A stretch of DNA of 37,969 bases from a virus: the IMG/VR virus record IMGVR_UViG_3300049893_002995, positions 1-37,969 of that record. The stretch is one strand, 5' to 3'. The notes below the pieces were generated by a model that was not told the origin of the DNA, searched no databases, and saw only the letters and a list, made by a program, of their open reading frames with translations. The position numbers and the translations under genes were made by a program. Position 1 is the stretch's first letter. Every line of letters begins with the position of its first letter. Shown piece by piece: positions 8,601-14,300 of the stretch.

Positions 8601-8718
8601 GTCCTTGATGGTGCCTGTGACACAGGATGAAGGGCCAGTTGAGTTTATTACTCCGGCTGAGATAGGTGAAGCTACCGGAATGATGGCTTCGGGTTTTGGC
8701 GGGCGACAACGAGGCTGA
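2641..8718 (+). CDS. Giant fusion: Mu gp29-like portal (with intein), Fic-like, zeta-like kinase and MuF head protein
   Basis: One uninterrupted 2025-codon frame starts at GTG 2641. Residues 1-131 and 460-~790 form a DUF935 (Mu gp29-like) portal, with the typical segment ALDFGFSVGELVLRKLD just after the splice point. Residues 132-459 are an intein. Residues ~870-1130 hold a Fic-like domain whose motif at 1026-1037 reads HGLADGSGRTTK (family HPFxDGNGRxxR, so Asn is replaced by Ser). Residues ~1160-1480 hold a zeta-toxin-like kinase with P-loop GGTGAGKT (1283-1290). After a Ser/Pro-rich stretch, residues 1532-2025 form a MuF protein whose C-terminus has LDSRVTPLC (from 1953) and HWNCR. An ADP-ribosyltransferase-like insert lies at ~1665-1815. 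HPR linker motifs sit at 843, 1135 and 1639. The frame may really be two genes joining near 7085-7256: a nested frame and a good internal start at 7234 suggest this. Confidence 0.85.
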   Translation: MAIELFERMTKLFAKTSPAQVPAKVPGKMDEELARNVVTILSRWTGPARSCNPDDDLIGLKGMEVYEKMRRDDQVKAALSFKKSAVLSTGWAIHPASDKKPDVEAADFVTWTLGHFEPLYGGFDDILYEQLCLHGDTVVHSPEGDRPIRELVGRRPLVFSYVNGQLVLARASKVTLTRAAAPCVKVTYKWRRWTGRYGTGYTTGEIICTDNHPFLLRDGVTYRKAGRLRPGDRLLPFDVSVAKDGRVKIKPPDSRFIWRGVWTWEHVHRIETPAGMAVHHVDGDRSYDAPDNLEAKACGKHVGDHTHERVAGMTPAERRRWVRPMRLAQRQAMADPERHAAWREQLRTTLAQPPVRARRSAAQLETWQDKEVAARRAAGMRRAWTPERRAAQAQRNRDRVWTDEMRAKKGASQRAAMLAKRHVDNHEIVSVEPWGFADVYDMHVPGAGNFAANCAFVHNSALDFGFSVGELVLRKLDAKPYAGKIGLRTIKVRKPHEFIFDVDEFDNLKPDGLRQSWTSAKGMPIDKFLIFSHQREFGNFRGISDLRSAYQPWWLKDNLWRWAGVYAERFAIPIATAAYPAGNYGEGHPMRALIAAVHDAISNLQANTALTFPNDFELKLHEAGGAGVNVLRILMDMCNLAIARSILMPAQLGLSAETQTGSYAKSKTQFDAFMLVVDDLRRDLADDVINGQLIPRLVGWNFSGLETMPKFDWLPFTDADENNLMNTWMLATQYGLVTPTPEDEAHIRAATKFPEREISDAEEQALQLKNDAVVKKITDQANATLHPKPKRSVRPTATAWGQSPEGEWGAGWGADAGGGNGEGVAGDESAVPAGWGGGQYAADPEFEAKHPRGEGGRFMDKPGKEDDAIAAAVEREPAFGGFLRQALDNLQRSSRTARGVSDTSSSKDKPTLVTEGADLAARTHDNFVRAAQLVWESREAQLDTPRRVEAFITHLAEIVSDGLLPEDASLWRQHETDPKFGQTPVRYLRPALRNFYADFAQRLSDPSDDPIATAAWVERVFDGKIHGLADGSGRTTKLLSALVLARAGLPQPTYPDRQTYYREIAQRPEQWERFYRGLFPKPSLGQRPRTLPARAINWLRESERIASAPMPPPAEPQWGTLGFAREDVERYYAVDPEFEAKHPRGQPENRGQFIETPDTPEPPKIGVGDAGVEGGPGLLRGLDPRTQPHEYAQAYTLALALAAVGEDRDKTRVLVEMLPPELKDLLTPSWYKHTDEQGNYTPEREALHEQIVQKYLDAYKPHEMVQRALDRGDMPPTLLLLAGGTGAGKTTTLGTISPPMVQLGVNVAADDIKMYDLSEWAQLAASDYWEAGAGVLHEESSHIAKQLLNRAMAAKKDIVYDATLRNKAKAMALFDKARKQGYRLELLYVDADPEVALTRAKIRAQESKRFVPENFARVSHQQAPGAFRDYADQLDRWWVYQAGSQKGEPSRRLAVAGKGQRISVEEEDRWEKFITKMGGRLPSTAVHSLWHWKPRRSDSGETSPEMRSVASGSKSPPSSSSPPSTVTTMRLMSDVPLGDEATVARTLDFALSAETLDALEADAAARLKSTLKKTLDALQAVVNKKIGAGDLSLGFVKTLDLKHRAEMTAAVRDFLGLAYRSGWEQGGAAVERVAEHVADPEFEAKHPRERGGLEGGQFAPKGISADPDAGAEDLPWKAGRAITLFRAAASKEPHVGQWSSWAERLDVAEAYTKNQGFGGPAIYRSRLVPKHVLDIAASQPRTEEPFQELASALYDDPKEAEQKGIDWADRYEYIYQVWENDSDVAALLADQYNWVRYNDDYPDGAVTWVRTSVKPLSKIRRHEYAAYARRTHRTPLGLAPEKALQFFDEKALWITGVLKQRLLDDAKAILYNAIKGDTNAPLVLLQLREVFDPWLGDDTAIDPEKEEQVMPYRLETILRTNASEAYARGITDSAQEGIESGYIIAFRSVAVLDSRVTPLCSMLHDKCFRPNSEEAEMFSIPRHWNCRSLMVPVTQDEGPVEFITPAEIGEATGMMASGFGGRQRG
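3034..4017 (+). other. Intein with HNH homing endonuclease inside the portal
   Basis: The insert encodes 328 residues (132-459 of the fusion). It begins with Cys132 in CLHGDTVV (splicing block A), has a TDNH block B (Thr209, His212), and ends with FVHN (His458-Asn459) followed by Ser460 of the C-extein. All residues needed for standard class 1 protein splicing are therefore present, and removal rejoins ILYEQL to SALDFGF, a normal portal sequence. The middle has an HNH motif, HHVDGDRSYDAPDNL (His279-His280, Asn292), then arginine-rich helices with repeated W[ST]xExR elements that resemble DNA-binding NUMOD repeats. The GC content and codon choice are lower and less G/C-ended than the flanking portal, as expected of a mobile element. 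Confidence 0.93.
5164..5229 (+). repeat. HPR linker motif copy 1 (before the Fic-like domain)
   Basis: It encodes ADPEFEAKHPRGEGGRF followed by MDKPG, residues 842-863 of the portal fusion. It marks the change from the Gly-rich portal tail to the Fic-like module. Confidence 0.85.
6037..6114 (+). repeat. HPR linker motif copy 2 (before the zeta-like kinase)
   Basis: It encodes AVDPEFEAKHPRGQPENRGQ then FIETPD, starting at Asp1135 with its preceding AV. It separates the Fic-like and zeta-like modules. Confidence 0.85.
7047..7256 (+). CDS. Nested 69-aa frame overlapping the portal/MuF fusion
   Basis: ATG 7047 lies behind an excellent ribosome binding site (GGAGGAGGAAG at 7032-7042) and the frame ends at TGA 7254-7256. 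The product looks genuine: an acidic helical core (AVALEAEAQRLGRDLTGDE, then ISRIRFEVAAKLFVTAIDRD) and no low-complexity bias. Over the same bases the long frame reads a Ser/Pro/Arg-rich string typical of a shadow. Two readings fit. It may be a separate small gene, for example an antitoxin or immunity partner of the zeta-like module just upstream. Or it may be the true C-terminus of that module, with one base missing near 7085. The MuF part then has its own start at 7234. Confidence 0.5.
   Translation: MGEVHHQDGRPTAEHRGPFAVALEAEAQRLGRDLTGDEISRIRFEVAAKLFVTAIDRDHDEVDERRSAR
7234..7236 (+). promoter_or_regulatory. Likely internal translation start of the MuF protein
   Basis: ATG 7234, in the long frame, is preceded by GATGAGG at 7224-7230 and begins MSDVPLGDEATVARTLDFAL, a natural start. 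It overlaps the end of the nested frame by 23 bases, the usual arrangement here. It would give a separate 494-residue MuF protein ending at 8718. Confidence 0.5.
7552..7626 (+). repeat. HPR linker motif copy 3 (inside the MuF protein)
   Basis: It encodes ADPEFEAKHPRERGGLEGGQ then FAPKG, Asp at residue 1639. It introduces the ADP-ribosyltransferase-like insert in the middle of the MuF protein. Downstream GC content drops. Confidence 0.85.
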
Positions 8719-8720
8719 CA

Positions 8721-9017
8721 ATGGCGCTACAGCACGATCCCGAGGTGTTCGAGCCGCGAGCCCCGCAGCGGACAACGCTGCGACCAGAGGAGATCCGCAT
8801 CCCGGCGGCGGACGGGCGGACGCTGGTCATCCGGGGGATCGCGCACTTCGGGCTGGGCCACGCAGTGAGCGTGATGGTGGAGCCGCCTGGCCGAGCGGAG
8901 GGCCAGGCCGTAAGTCTCACCCACGCGTACTCGGCGGACGAGCCGGTGGAAGCGATGCTGCTGCGACTGATCCACCAGTGCCAGGCGCTGCGGCAGCACC
9001 TGCGGGCGGGAGGGTGA
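8721..9017 (+). CDS. Hypothetical protein, 98 aa
   Basis: It starts at ATG 8721 with GAGG at 8711-8714 and follows the MuF stop by two bases. The sequence suggests a small beta-rich N-terminal part (EEIRIPAADGRTLVIRGIA) and a C-terminal helix (VEAMLLRLIHQCQALRQHLR). I recognise no family. Its stop overlaps a GTG of the next frame. It opens a series of small genes between the portal/MuF gene and the modular protein. Confidence 0.6.
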   Translation: MALQHDPEVFEPRAPQRTTLRPEEIRIPAADGRTLVIRGIAHFGLGHAVSVMVEPPGRAEGQAVSLTHAYSADEPVEAMLLRLIHQCQALRQHLRAGG

Positions 9018-9022
9018 CGGCG

Positions 9023-9235
9023 ATGGACCCGACGGCGCAGTATCGCGAGGACCCACTGACGGCGCGGCCTGGCCTCGCCGAGATCGCGCGGTACACGACG
9101 GCGCTGGCCTGGCTACGGCGCGACTGGCCGACGACGCACCAGCACGCCTGCGTCTGCGTCGCGTGCGAGGCGGCGACCCGGCGGGCGCGGCTGCTGGACC
9201 AGGTGAACGGCGGGCAGTACGAGGCGGAGGAGTAG
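9023..9235 (+). CDS. Small hypothetical protein, 70 aa
   Basis: ATG 9023 follows GGGAGGG at 9008-9014. An in-frame GTG at 9014, overlapping the upstream TGA, is an alternative start that adds three residues. The product begins MDPTAQYREDPLTARPGLAE and contains HACVCVACE around residues 38-46, a single closely spaced cysteine group. It could bind a metal alone or as a dimer. No known family is recognised. Confidence 0.55.
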   Translation: MDPTAQYREDPLTARPGLAEIARYTTALAWLRRDWPTTHQHACVCVACEAATRRARLLDQVNGGQYEAEE

Positions 9236-9236
9236 C

Positions 9237-9506
9237 GTGGGCCTGAGTGCCGTCGTGGCGGCGATGGGTGCAGCGGCGCGAGACGCGGTGGCGACGATCC
9301 TGGCGGTGTATCGCGAGCACGCGGCGGGCGGGCAGCTGCACGTCGTGCTGGACGACTGGAACCTCGACGACGGGGCGCTGGCGAGCGTGGCGGCGCTGCC
9401 GCTGACGCGGGCGGAGCGGTGGTGCCTGGACGCGCTCCGGCGGCTGAGCGAGACGGACCGGCGGATCGCGCTGGCGGCGGCCGAGGTCGAGATGGAGCGG
9501 GAGTGA
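9237..9506 (+). CDS. Hypothetical protein, 89 aa
   Basis: It starts at GTG 9237, one base after the previous stop, and ends at TGA 9504-9506, which shares a base with the next ATG. The sequence is Ala-rich and mostly helical (MGAAARDAVATILAVYREHA, then a C-terminal RRLSETDRRIALAAAEVEME), with a short hydrophobic core HVVLDDWNLDD. It has no cysteine motif and no membrane segment, and I cannot assign a function. Confidence 0.55.
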   Translation: MGLSAVVAAMGAAARDAVATILAVYREHAAGGQLHVVLDDWNLDDGALASVAALPLTRAERWCLDALRRLSETDRRIALAAAEVEMERE

Positions 9507-9850
9507 TGCTCGACTGGTGGAACGCGCTGGAGTGCAAGGCGAAGGCGGTCACGGCGGTCCTGGTCCTGCTCGGTGCGGTGGCGTCGGGCGCGTGGTGCCT
9601 GGACGCCCGCTACGCCAAAGCCGCCGACCTGCTGGCCCAGCAGCAGACGCTCCAGCGCAGCCTGGGCGACCTGAAGGTGGGGCAGATGCAGTCCGACCGC
9701 CGGGCGCTGCTCAAGGAGAAGTTCGCGCTGGAGGCCGCCGCGCAGAAGGGGCGGCTGACGCCGCTGGAGCAGGAGCGGCTGCGGGCGGTCGAGGCCGACC
9801 TGGCCGACTTGGATCGGGAGATCGCGCGGCTTCGGCGGGAGCCGCAGTGA
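9506..9850 (+). CDS. Membrane-anchored coiled-coil protein, 114 aa
   Basis: ATG 9506 overlaps the preceding TGA by one base. After a short N-terminus, one hydrophobic segment (VTAVLVLLGAVASGAWCL, residues ~14-31) is followed by about 80 residues of charged coiled coil rich in Gln, Glu, Arg and Leu. This layout, one N-terminal membrane anchor plus a periplasmic-type coiled coil, resembles Rz-like i-spanins and other small phage membrane proteins. No endolysin or holin lies next to it, so a lysis role is only a possibility. Confidence 0.6.
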   Translation: MLDWWNALECKAKAVTAVLVLLGAVASGAWCLDARYAKAADLLAQQQTLQRSLGDLKVGQMQSDRRALLKEKFALEAAAQKGRLTPLEQERLRAVEADLADLDREIARLRREPQ

Positions 9851-10005
9851 TGCGGTGCCCGTGGTGCGGCTGGCAGGACGACCGGGGCGACGATCTGTCG
9901 TACTGGGTGTGGGGCGAGCCGGGCCGCGTGCCGGTGGCCCGGCCGATCGGCTGGCGAGCGCGACTGCGGGCGTGGGCGCGGCGGCTGGCGCGGGGGCGAC
10001 GATGA
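9850..10005 (+). CDS. Small CxxC protein, 51 aa
   Basis: ATG 9850 shares a base with the upstream TGA. The product begins MRCPWCGWQDDRGDD, with one CxxC pair, and ends in a strongly basic tail (RARLRAWARRLARGRR). A single cysteine pair plus a basic tail suggests a small nucleic-acid-associated zinc protein, but that is inference. The TGA at 10003-10005 overlaps the next start. Confidence 0.55.
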   Translation: MRCPWCGWQDDRGDDLSYWVWGEPGRVPVARPIGWRARLRAWARRLARGRR

Positions 10006-10220
10006 TCCGAGTGGCGGAGTTGATCGCGCGGCTGCAGGCGCTCCCGCCCGACGCGGTGGTGCTGCTCGCCGACTGGAACGAAGGGTACGCGCCCGACGCG
10101 CTGGACTGGGGCCTGCGGTTTGCCCCGGACTACCAGCTGCTCGGGCCGAACGGCCACTACGGCGGCAAAACCGTCGACGGCGCGCGGCAGTTCCCGGCGG
10201 TGATCTTGGGGGACGCGTGA
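10002..10220 (+). CDS. Hypothetical protein, 72 aa
   Basis: ATG 10002 overlaps the previous stop (ATGA). The sequence reads RVAELIARLQALPPDAVVLL then ADWNEGYAPDALDWG. This 'Lxx-LPPDAxVxL-x-DWN' pattern is seen in small phage proteins with a helix followed by a strand, but I know no function for them. It ends at TGA 10218-10220, with the next frame starting at 10221. Confidence 0.58.
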   Translation: MIRVAELIARLQALPPDAVVLLADWNEGYAPDALDWGLRFAPDYQLLGPNGHYGGKTVDGARQFPAVILGDA

Positions 10221-10478
10221 GTGGGCAAGCGGAGCCGGGCGAAGGGGCGGTGGCTCACGATGAGCCAGCGGCTGGCGAAGGGCGAGGCGAAGAGCGGCGC
10301 GCGGCTGTGGGTCCGGACGCCGGGCGTGACCGGGCAGGCGACGCCGGGGACGCCGCGGGAGCCGAGGTCGCCGCGCGGGCTGAAAGTGACGGCGGTGCCG
10401 ATGGGACCGACGCCGACGGCGGTGCCGATGGGACCGACGCCGACGGCGGTGCCAAGTGGGCGGGAGCAGGGAACATGA
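10221..10478 (+). CDS. Basic repeat-containing protein, 85 aa
   Basis: It starts at GTG 10221 directly after a TGA and ends at TGA 10476-10478, overlapping the next ATG. The N-terminus is strongly basic (MGKRSRAKGRWLTMSQRLAK), and the C-terminal third consists of Pro-rich nine-residue repeats (TAVPMGPTP twice, then a partial copy). The basic start suggests nucleic-acid contact; the tail is probably disordered. A competing frame over the same bases reads an Asp/Gly/Ala-rich shadow, so the start signals and basic N-terminus favour this one. Confidence 0.5.
   Translation: MGKRSRAKGRWLTMSQRLAKGEAKSGARLWVRTPGVTGQATPGTPREPRSPRGLKVTAVPMGPTPTAVPMGPTPTAVPSGREQGT
10388..10453 (+). repeat. 27-bp tandem repeat
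   Basis: Two perfect 27-base units (10388-10414 and 10415-10441) start with GACGGCGGTGCC and are followed by a 12-base partial third copy. The length keeps the frame and encodes nine residues per unit, so copy number could vary without breaking the gene. Confidence 0.85.
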
Positions 10479-10948
10479 GCAGGTACAACGCGCTCGCACT
10501 TGGTCTGTTCGATCAGCAACTTCAAGAGCGTGGGGCGCTGCTTGAGAAGCTGGCGCGGGGCGTTGAGCTGGCAGGGCGGATTGAGGGCGCGGTGGCTGGG
10601 TGGGTCCTGCTTGACGACGCGCGGCGGGTGCGGGTCGTCTACCGATGCGCGGGCTGCGGGGACGTGGTCCGCGCCCGGCTGGAGGACGACACGCCGTGCT
10701 TCGCGGACGACGACGATCCGGGCGGCAGGACGGCCCGGTTCACGGAGCGGCTGTTCGACTGGCAGTGCGGCTGCGGGGTCTCTGTGGCTGTTCGGGTATT
10801 CTGCGAGCGGGCGACTGGGCGCTATGTGGCACGAGACTCCGCGTTGGGGAAGCGATACGATGACGAGCCGCTGGCCCTGCTGACCGGAGTTGAGCTGTCC
10901 GGCGAGCCTGTCTGTCTCGCGAACGCGGATGAGGAGGGCCTACAGTGA
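10475..10948 (+). CDS. Cysteine-motif protein, 157 aa
   Basis: ATG 10475 follows GGAGCAGGG and overlaps the preceding TGA. Upstream in the same frame the sequence is a low-complexity shadow, so I start here (MSRYNALALGLFDQQLQERG). The middle holds two cysteine clusters, YRCAGCGDVV and WQCGCGVSV, about 50 residues apart with an acidic loop DDTPCFADDDDPGG between them. This looks like a zinc-binding beta domain. The GTG of the next gene overlaps its TGA. Confidence 0.6.
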   Translation: MSRYNALALGLFDQQLQERGALLEKLARGVELAGRIEGAVAGWVLLDDARRVRVVYRCAGCGDVVRARLEDDTPCFADDDDPGGRTARFTERLFDWQCGCGVSVAVRVFCERATGRYVARDSALGKRYDDEPLALLTGVELSGEPVCLANADEEGLQ

Positions 10949-11373
10949 GCAAGAAGCAGCGGGAGCGGGAGGCGACGGCGGGGATCGAGGTGCGGGGCCG
11001 CGAGAGCGTGTCGCCGGACAGCCCGGCTGGGGTGTTGCGGACCGCGGTTGAGGCCGCCGGGGAATCTTCGGATGGGGCGGCGTTCGTCGCGGCGGCCATC
11101 GTGCGCGGGTCGCGCGCGATCATCAACGACGTCGTCGCCGGTCTGGCGGACGGCGAGTCGAGCGAGGTCGAGGTCCGCGCGACGATCCCGGCGCACCCGA
11201 CCGACCAGACCGAGGTGAAGACGATGGTCGAGCGGCAAGATGCGCGGGTGGTGCAACGCGTCTTCCGGTGCGTGTACGACGAGCAGGCGCTGGCCCGGCA
11301 GGTGCCGGTGGGCGCGCGGGACCCGGACGTGTTCTGCCCGGTGTGCGGCAACCGCATGGTGCGGGAGCGATAG
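10945..11373 (+). CDS. Hypothetical protein with C-terminal CxxC, 142 aa
   Basis: It starts at GTG 10945 (GTGA overlap). The N-terminus is charged and probably disordered (MSKKQREREATAG). The middle is a helical region (FVAAAIVRGSRAIINDVVAG) and the C-terminus contains FRCVYDEQA and VFCPVCGNRM, suggesting one zinc site from three or four cysteines. Function unknown. It ends two bases before ATG 11376. Confidence 0.58.
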   Translation: MSKKQREREATAGIEVRGRESVSPDSPAGVLRTAVEAAGESSDGAAFVAAAIVRGSRAIINDVVAGLADGESSEVEVRATIPAHPTDQTEVKTMVERQDARVVQRVFRCVYDEQALARQVPVGARDPDVFCPVCGNRMVRER

Positions 11374-11375
11374 CG

Positions 11376-14300
11376 ATGGAGCCCAAGACGGACGGGTACG
11401 GCTTCATGTCACGCGGATGCCGAACGTCCTGCCGTTCCAGCACGCGGCGGCGTTTGCCGCGGGCACCGCGTGGCGCATTGCGCCGATCCACTCGCACGCC
11501 GGGCCGATGACCGCCGACATGCTGGACATGCTGACCGACGCCGACGCCGACGAGATCGAGGACGCCTGGGACGCCGTGCGGCGGCGCTGGGGGCACGGCA
11601 CGGCCGACTTCTCGCTCGCCATCGTGGCCGATCCCGAATTCGAGACGCAGCACCCCCGCGGCGAGGGCGGGAAGTGGATCGAGAAGCCCGGCGCGCGGCC
11701 GGTGCGGACCGTGCGCCTGCCCACGATGGATCACGAATTTTCCGAGGGCCTGGTCGGGCACATCACGGCGCTGCCGCTGTCGGTGGATGACCCGTATTAC
11801 AGCATCATGGCGCTGGACCCGCGGACGGGCGACGCGGGCGTCGCCGGGCATCTCATGCTGCACGAGGTGCTCATCGAGGCCATCGCCCCGGGCGAGGACG
11901 CGGTGCAGCGCGACCGGTTCGCGCATCTGGTCCTGCAGAGCCTCGGGACGGCCCGCCAGAACGTGAGCATCGTCCTGCCCTACCGCGCCGAGACGGACGC
12001 CGAAGAGCGCGCCGATCTGCGCAACACCCTCGACCACCTGCAGCGCAAGGGCGTCGATCTGCACCAGGGCGACCTGTGGGTGACGTACCACCAGAGCGCC
12101 AACAAGCTCCGGTTCGGCATGAGCGCCCCGTCGGGCATGTACGCCGTGGACCCCGAGTTCGAGACGAAGCATCCCCGGGACCCCGAAGGGCAGTGGACCG
12201 AGAAGGGCGGGACGGCCGTGCTGGACGAGGGGGACGCCGACGAGCCGCCGATCCCTGCGGGCTTTGAGATCGACGAGTACAACAAGTACCTGGGCACGCT
12301 CCCGACCACGGACCTGTGGAGCACGGTCGTGGACCTGAACGCGCGGAGCCAGTCGGCGGTCTACCACTTCGGGCGCAGCGTGGATCTGATCGTGGACCCC
12401 GAGACGGGCCGCGCCGCCTTCAGCGTCTACAAAGATCACGGGCCGATGATCAAGGAGCTGGAGCCGGACGATTACATCAATCGGCAGGACGCCTACGCGC
12501 GCGTGGTCCTGATGCCGCATCAAGTGAGTGGCCCGGGCTACATGACTATCGTGCCGCCGTACCCGCATCAGATGGAGAGCGACGCCGCCCGCGCGCAGGA
12601 GGAGTATCGCGCCGTGCGGACGGTGCTGCGCTGGCTGGAGCAGTCGGGCGTGCCGCCGCTGCATACTGAGATTTTCTGGGCGAGCGATCTGAACATCGCG
12701 CGGTCCACCGCGGCAACCGGGCGGATCACCGATATGTTCGCCGTCGATCCCGAGTTCGAGCGCAAGCACCCTCGTGCACCGGAAGGCACTGCTCAGGGTG
12801 GCAAGTTCATCGAGAAACCAGGAGGGGATGATGGGCGCGGTGCTGCAGGACCTGGAGCTGAAGGTGCAGGCGATACAGTCCTACCTGCGGGCGCGGGGGT
12901 TGCCGGACGGACCGAGCCTACTGTTCGACCTCCTGCTGGAATCGGGCAGCCCACTGCCATCGGACCGGGCACCGATCGATATATCGCTGAACGCGAGCGA
13001 CGAGGAGACTTCTCTCCCGAGTTCGCCGCAGGCTTGAGAGCGGCCATTGCCGGTCTGCCAGCTGAGGCGCAGACGTGGCTGGAGGAGGGCTGGTCGAAAG
13101 AGGTCGGCAGTTTCCCGAGCATGCAAGTCGTGGACATGGACAGCGAGGACGTGCCGGGCTGGGTCAAGTCGCAACTCCGCAGTGCGCGGGCGGCCACGCT
13201 GAACGGGTATCGCATTCTGTACAAGAGGGGCGACGTTCCCGACGCCGAGAGCCTGCTGCACGAGCTGGCACATACGGCCTTCGGCGACATGCAGCGTCGG
13301 GCACCCGAGATCGTGGCTGAGGCTGTAGAGAACGGACGGCAGGTCGGCGAGGTGATGCTGGACGCTGCCTTCAGCAAGAAGCTGCGCACGAAGGACATTC
13401 CGCAGGACGAGAACCTGAGCCGCGCCTGGTGGGGCGCGCGCCACGTGCGCGACATGGCTGCATCGGTGCGTCGGTACCTGCGCGGCGGGAAGACGGATGT
13501 CACAGGCAGCCTGGAGCTGAACCTGATGCTGCCGCCGTACCAGCTGCGAGACTTGGCGGCGCACGTGGGGCTGCGCACTGAGGGTGCTAGTGACCAGTGG
13601 CATGTGATCGCCGTCTACACCGCGCTTACGCAACGCTACAAGGCGGAAGTCAGCGCGGTCTATCGCGACGAGGAGCTGGTGACGTACAAGGCGGGAACCG
13701 ATCCTGCGTATGCGGCGCGGCTCTTTGGCAGGTTACGCAAGCGGGCGAACGTGCCGGAGGGCCTGCAAGCGGCGTTTACGGTGCAGTGGGATGACTTCGC
13801 TATTGACCCAGAGTTCGAGCGCAAGCATCCACGTGGTATAAAAGGCACCAAGACGGGCGGCAAGTTCGTCGAGAAGCCGGAAACCGACCGGGTACACCGG
13901 GGTGAACGAGGCTGGATCGTGAATCGTGCCACCGGGGAACTGCTCTCGGCGTCTGCGACCGGACGGCCGCTTGATGAGGAGTTCTCGGAGAACGTGGACT
14001 TCCCGAATTTGATTAAGCACGTTCTGGCCGGTGGCACTGCGCTGGTGCACACGCACCCGAACGAAACGAGCTTCAGCGATGCAGACTGGGTGGTGTTCGC
14101 CAACGGCTTGGAGCTGATGCAGGTCGTTACTAAGGACGGCACGGTCTACACGTTGGAGCGGCCAGCTGACTGGGATTGGACGCGGGGCACGCCTCGGCGG
14201 ATGCGTGACCTGTGGGCCCAGTTCGAGGCCGAGGTTTTCGACGACCCAAAGTTCAACGCGCCGGGGGCGACGATCGACGACCAGGTTAAGGCGATGGTCG

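Noticed and set aside
12076-12267. Small + frame inside the modular protein
   Set aside because: Its translation is Arg/Gly-rich and it lacks a ribosome binding site, unlike the nested frame at 12828.
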